Source: Thermoplasmata archaeon
Lineage (GTDB): Archaea > Thermoplasmatota > Thermoplasmata > Thermoplasmatales > Thermoplasmataceae
NCBI GenBank assembly: GCA_021797385.1
Contig: JAJZZW010000097.1
Coordinates: 1-7,309, forward strand
Reading direction: 5' to 3'
DNA: 7,309 bases
Position numbers and translations under genes: made by a program. Under the pieces are notes generated by a model. The model searched no databases, was not told the origin of the DNA, and saw only the letters and a program-made list of their open reading frames with translations. Of the stretch, positions 5,407 to 7,309 are shown piece after piece. How positions within the stretch are numbered: position 1 is the stretch's first letter; every line of letters begins with the position of its first letter.

Positions 5407-6579
5407 ATGATTGGTGCTATTAAAGGACCTGTTAACATACCTGATTTATCAATATACACTCTGCTGAGTAAAAATACTGAAGTAAGTAGAAGCAGGCCCG
5501 TAATGATTTTTTATGATAAATATATTACATATTCCAGAATTCTCTCATATGTGGATTCAATGGCATATCACCTGGAGCACAGGCTGAATGTCATGGAAGG
5601 CGATACAGTTGGCATTTTACTTGATTTTACACCGGAATATATTATCTCAATTATCTCATCAATAAAAATAGGCGCCCGGGTTCTGATAATTGATGTAAAT
5701 GCCGATGAGATAACAATAAATAACTATGTGAAAGATCATAAAATAAAGGTCATAGTAATCTGTAAAAGGTTAATTCACCGGGCAACAGCACAGAATGTAA
5801 AATATATTGTATCAGATCCCAAAGATTTTCTTACACTTGGAAAGGCGGTAATAAATAGTATAAAATACCATTCAAGGGTTATATACAGTGAAAATGTCCT
5901 CAAATTTTATGAATTTATATATAGTGGCAAAAGATCCAATAGGACCGAAGATCCGGAAAAATCCTGTATTATGTTTTACAGCAATAATAAGCTTTTAAAA
6001 TTTAACATGAAAAATCTAATATCCCTAACTTTCATCCTAAACTACTGGATGCCCAAAATCGATGGCAGACCTGTATTTTTTTCCAATATTAAACATTCAA
6101 CACCACTGGGATTAATTTATTCAGTTACACTTCCCGTATCCTTTTCCGGGGCGACTGTAATTAATAACATGAGCAATATAATGAAAAACAACCCTGATTT
6201 TATTGTTGGGGATGGCCACTTGTACAGTTCTATAATTGATAAGCATATGTATCTAAATGGAGTAAAATACTGCATAATGCCGTTTATTGACATTAAAATA
6301 GAGGAGGCATTCAATGAATATATAAAGATTCCTCTGATTACAGGAAGATCAGACGACATAACTCTAACAACACATATGAATCCATTCTATGATATACGGA
6401 AAGGATCATTCGGGATGCCATTGAATTATGTTGAATACCGTATCAATGAAAAAGATGAAATGCTGGTTAAAACACCTTATATGCCAGAAATTTTTCCGGA
6501 TGACAGTGAAATATCCGGCGGGTGGATCAATACACATATAAAAGTAAAGGTAGTGGACGGCTATTTCTACTGTGTTTGA
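5407..6579 (+). CDS. Degenerate, truncated adenylate-forming (acyl-CoA synthetase-like) protein
   Basis: This 390-residue protein follows the fold order of the large N-terminal domain of the ANL (acyl-CoA synthetase/AMP-binding) superfamily. Residues 32-120 match the entry region (IFYDKYITYSRILSYVDSMA, then EGDTVGILLDFTPEYI and KIGARVLIIDVNA). DPEKSCIMFYS (182-192) stands where the phosphate loop begins, GATVI (248-252) follows, and GSFGMPLNYVEYRI (333-346) and GGWINTHIKVKVVDGYFY (371-388) match the late motifs. The catalytic signatures are lost: the Ser/Thr/Gly-rich phosphate loop is NNKLLKFN (193-200), the YGxTE motif is TGRSDD (312-317), and the TGD that binds AMP ribose is THI (376-378). 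The protein stops about where the hinge would start, so the C-terminal lid with its catalytic Lys is absent. Adenylation activity is therefore unlikely. The frame is intact with neighbour-like codon use, so it may be a functional pseudoenzyme. Its ligand is unknown. Confidence 0.75.
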   Translation: MIGAIKGPVNIPDLSIYTLLSKNTEVSRSRPVMIFYDKYITYSRILSYVDSMAYHLEHRLNVMEGDTVGILLDFTPEYIISIISSIKIGARVLIIDVNADEITINNYVKDHKIKVIVICKRLIHRATAQNVKYIVSDPKDFLTLGKAVINSIKYHSRVIYSENVLKFYEFIYSGKRSNRTEDPEKSCIMFYSNNKLLKFNMKNLISLTFILNYWMPKIDGRPVFFSNIKHSTPLGLIYSVTLPVSFSGATVINNMSNIMKNNPDFIVGDGHLYSSIIDKHMYLNGVKYCIMPFIDIKIEEAFNEYIKIPLITGRSDDITLTTHMNPFYDIRKGSFGMPLNYVEYRINEKDEMLVKTPYMPEIFPDDSEISGGWINTHIKVKVVDGYFYCV

Positions 6580-7049
6580 ACAATATATCTTGAATTATAT
6601 ATGTAGAGAAATTTCCCGAATAAAAGCGAGAGAAATAGGTTAACAACAACATACGATATGAAATAGAGTAGCAAATCATATATGCCGCTTATTCCCAGGC
6701 TATCTGCAGTTATTATTACAAAAAATACCAGCCAGTATGCTATTACCATGAACTTAATTTTCCCATTCAGTGTGTTCCTCGGTATAATCTCAAAATATTT
6801 GGCAAGCAGTAAAGAGAATATGACTCCGAATAGCAGACCAAGTATGAATATATCACGTACCTGGTATACGGTGAGCAGTGTGAATAATAAAGAAAGTTTT
6901 GAGGATGATGTAGAAACACCGTAGGCTACTGCAAACTCGCCCATAAAAATATAAATTATTATCACATTTATTATTGAAGCAATTATAAAGTATAAAACCC
7001 CGGCCTTAAGACCGGCGAATATTCCGTCCTTTATGGATGACATAACCAT
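6567..7049 (-). CDS. Four-helix membrane protein of unknown function
   Basis: I do not recognise a family. The protein has 160 residues and four clear hydrophobic segments (about 18-36, 67-83, 100-116 and 124-150). A short N-terminal stretch (MSSIKDGIFAGLKAG) looks amphipathic, and there is a polar Ser/Thr-rich loop (45-51) between helices 1 and 2. There are no obvious metal ligands, enzymatic motifs or transporter signatures; single charged residues lie within or at the edge of helices (R65-D66, D116). The start at 7049 is chosen because a TATA-like element lies 24 bases upstream, giving a leaderless mRNA; the ATG at 7043 is an alternative. It follows a winged-helix regulator gene on the same strand, 46 bases away, and could be its target or partner. 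Its stop codon overlaps the 3' end of the adenylation-like gene by 13 bases, tail to tail. Confidence 0.8.
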   Translation of the reverse strand: MVMSSIKDGIFAGLKAGVLYFIIASIINVIIIYIFMGEFAVAYGVSTSSSKLSLLFTLLTVYQVRDIFILGLLFGVIFSLLLAKYFEIIPRNTLNGKIKFMVIAYWLVFFVIITADSLGISGIYDLLLYFISYVVVNLFLSLLFGKFLYIYNSRYIVQTQ

Positions 7050-7068
7050 TAATGCCTATATTGGATTA

Positions 7069-7077
7069 ATATATTTA
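7069..7077 (-). promoter_or_regulatory. TATA box of the membrane protein gene
   Basis: On the minus strand this reads TAAATATAT, centred about 24 bases before the ATG at 7049. It gives the membrane protein gene its own leaderless-type promoter in the 46-base gap after the regulator gene. Confidence 0.5.
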
Positions 7078-7081
7078 GATT

Positions 7082-7087
7082 AAAAAT
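7082..7087 (-). terminator. Short oligo-T run after the regulator gene
   Basis: Minus-strand ATTTTTA-type run about 10-15 bases after the regulator stop codon (7096-7098). It could end that transcript, or be read through into the membrane protein gene. Only five T in a row, so support is weak. Confidence 0.25.
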
Positions 7088-7095
7088 ACAAATAA

Positions 7096-7309
7096 TTAAT
7101 CCTTGAAATTCTTTAGCTGGTTTATTGTATTTTTTATGTCATCGATTTTCTTTTCACGTTCATTTATTATTTCTTCTAGAATCTCGTTGAAATCCCTTGA
7201 TAATTTATAACCGTGAATTGGTCTACCCTTTCCTTCTTTTTTCATATTTCTTTTTACTATCCAATTTTTTCTCCGTAACCATTGCATTGCTATGGATACT
7301 TCGGGCTGT
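7096..7309 (-). CDS. Winged-helix transcriptional regulator, 5'-truncated by window edge
   Basis: The frame is open from the window edge to the TAA at 7096-7098, giving 70 visible residues; the ATG at 7287 is internal. The visible part starts in a DNA-recognition helix (QPEVSIAMQWLRRKNWI), followed by a basic wing (KRNMKKEGKGRPIHGYKLS) with the KxGKGRP(x)nY pattern common in archaeal ArsR/TrmB-like winged-helix regulators. The C-terminal 35 residues, from DFNEILEEII onward, are a charged helix with coiled-coil-like spacing, probably used for dimerisation. No ligand-binding or metal-binding domain fits after the helix, so this is a small one-domain regulator, perhaps about 110-120 residues complete. 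Target genes are unknown; the membrane protein gene just downstream on the same strand is the simplest candidate. The exact subfamily is uncertain because helices 1-2 lie outside the window. Confidence 0.8.
   Translation of the reverse strand, partial: QPEVSIAMQWLRRKNWIVKRNMKKEGKGRPIHGYKLSRDFNEILEEIINEREKKIDDIKNTINQLKNFKD

Noticed and set aside
6582..6604. AT-rich near-palindrome (ATATAT...ATATAT) after the AMP-binding-like gene, as a possible bidirectional terminator
   Set aside because: It lies within the coding sequence of the convergent membrane-protein gene, and weak A/T palindromes are expected at this base composition.
1..7309. CRISPR arrays, insertion sequences, integrase sites and toxin-antitoxin pairs
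   Set aside because: I looked for direct repeats with spacers, terminal inverted repeats, transposase motifs and small gene pairs and saw none that hold up.

Overview
The window looks like a piece of a low-GC archaeal chromosome, most likely from the order Thermoplasmatales (Ferroplasma, Acidiplasma, Cuniculiplasma and relatives). The reasons are the A+T-rich sequence with heavy ATA/AGA/AGG codon use, archaeal TATA boxes about 24-31 bases upstream of start codons with essentially no leader, a tRNA with no encoded CCA, an archaeal-type box C/D guide RNA candidate, and proteins that fit this group (futalosine-pathway MqnD, a short CydA/CydB pair, fused Nnr). The lineage is an inference from these traits, not from a search.

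Layout: (1) 1-734 (+), the 3' part of mqnD, a menaquinone-type quinone biosynthesis gene. (2) 856-3455 (+), a two-gene cytochrome bd quinol oxidase operon, cydA-cydB; cydA appears almost leaderless, while cydB has a strong Shine-Dalgarno overlapping the cydA stop. (3) 3494-3566 (+), tRNA-Pro(UGG). (4) 3621-3682 (+), a previously unlisted candidate box C/D sRNA with a full kink-turn signature. (5) 3689-3898 (-), a small CDGSH iron-sulfur protein, divergent from (6) 4010-5383 (+), the bifunctional NAD(P)H-hydrate repair enzyme Nnr. (7) 5407-6579 (+), a degenerate, truncated acyl-CoA-synthetase-like protein with no recognisable adenylation motifs. (8) 6567-7049 (-), a four-helix membrane protein of unknown function whose end overlaps the previous gene. 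(9) 7096-7309 (-), the C-terminal part of a winged-helix transcriptional regulator that runs off the window.

Functionally, the left half links quinone synthesis (MqnD) to quinol oxidation by oxygen (CydAB). The middle holds RNA genes of the translation apparatus: a tRNA and a possible rRNA 2'-O-methylation guide. The right half has cofactor housekeeping (CDGSH, Nnr) followed by less-understood accessory genes. The points most worth a second look are the C/D sRNA candidate, with one guide complementary to the 16S rRNA decoding region, and the catalytically dead-looking adenylation-domain protein.
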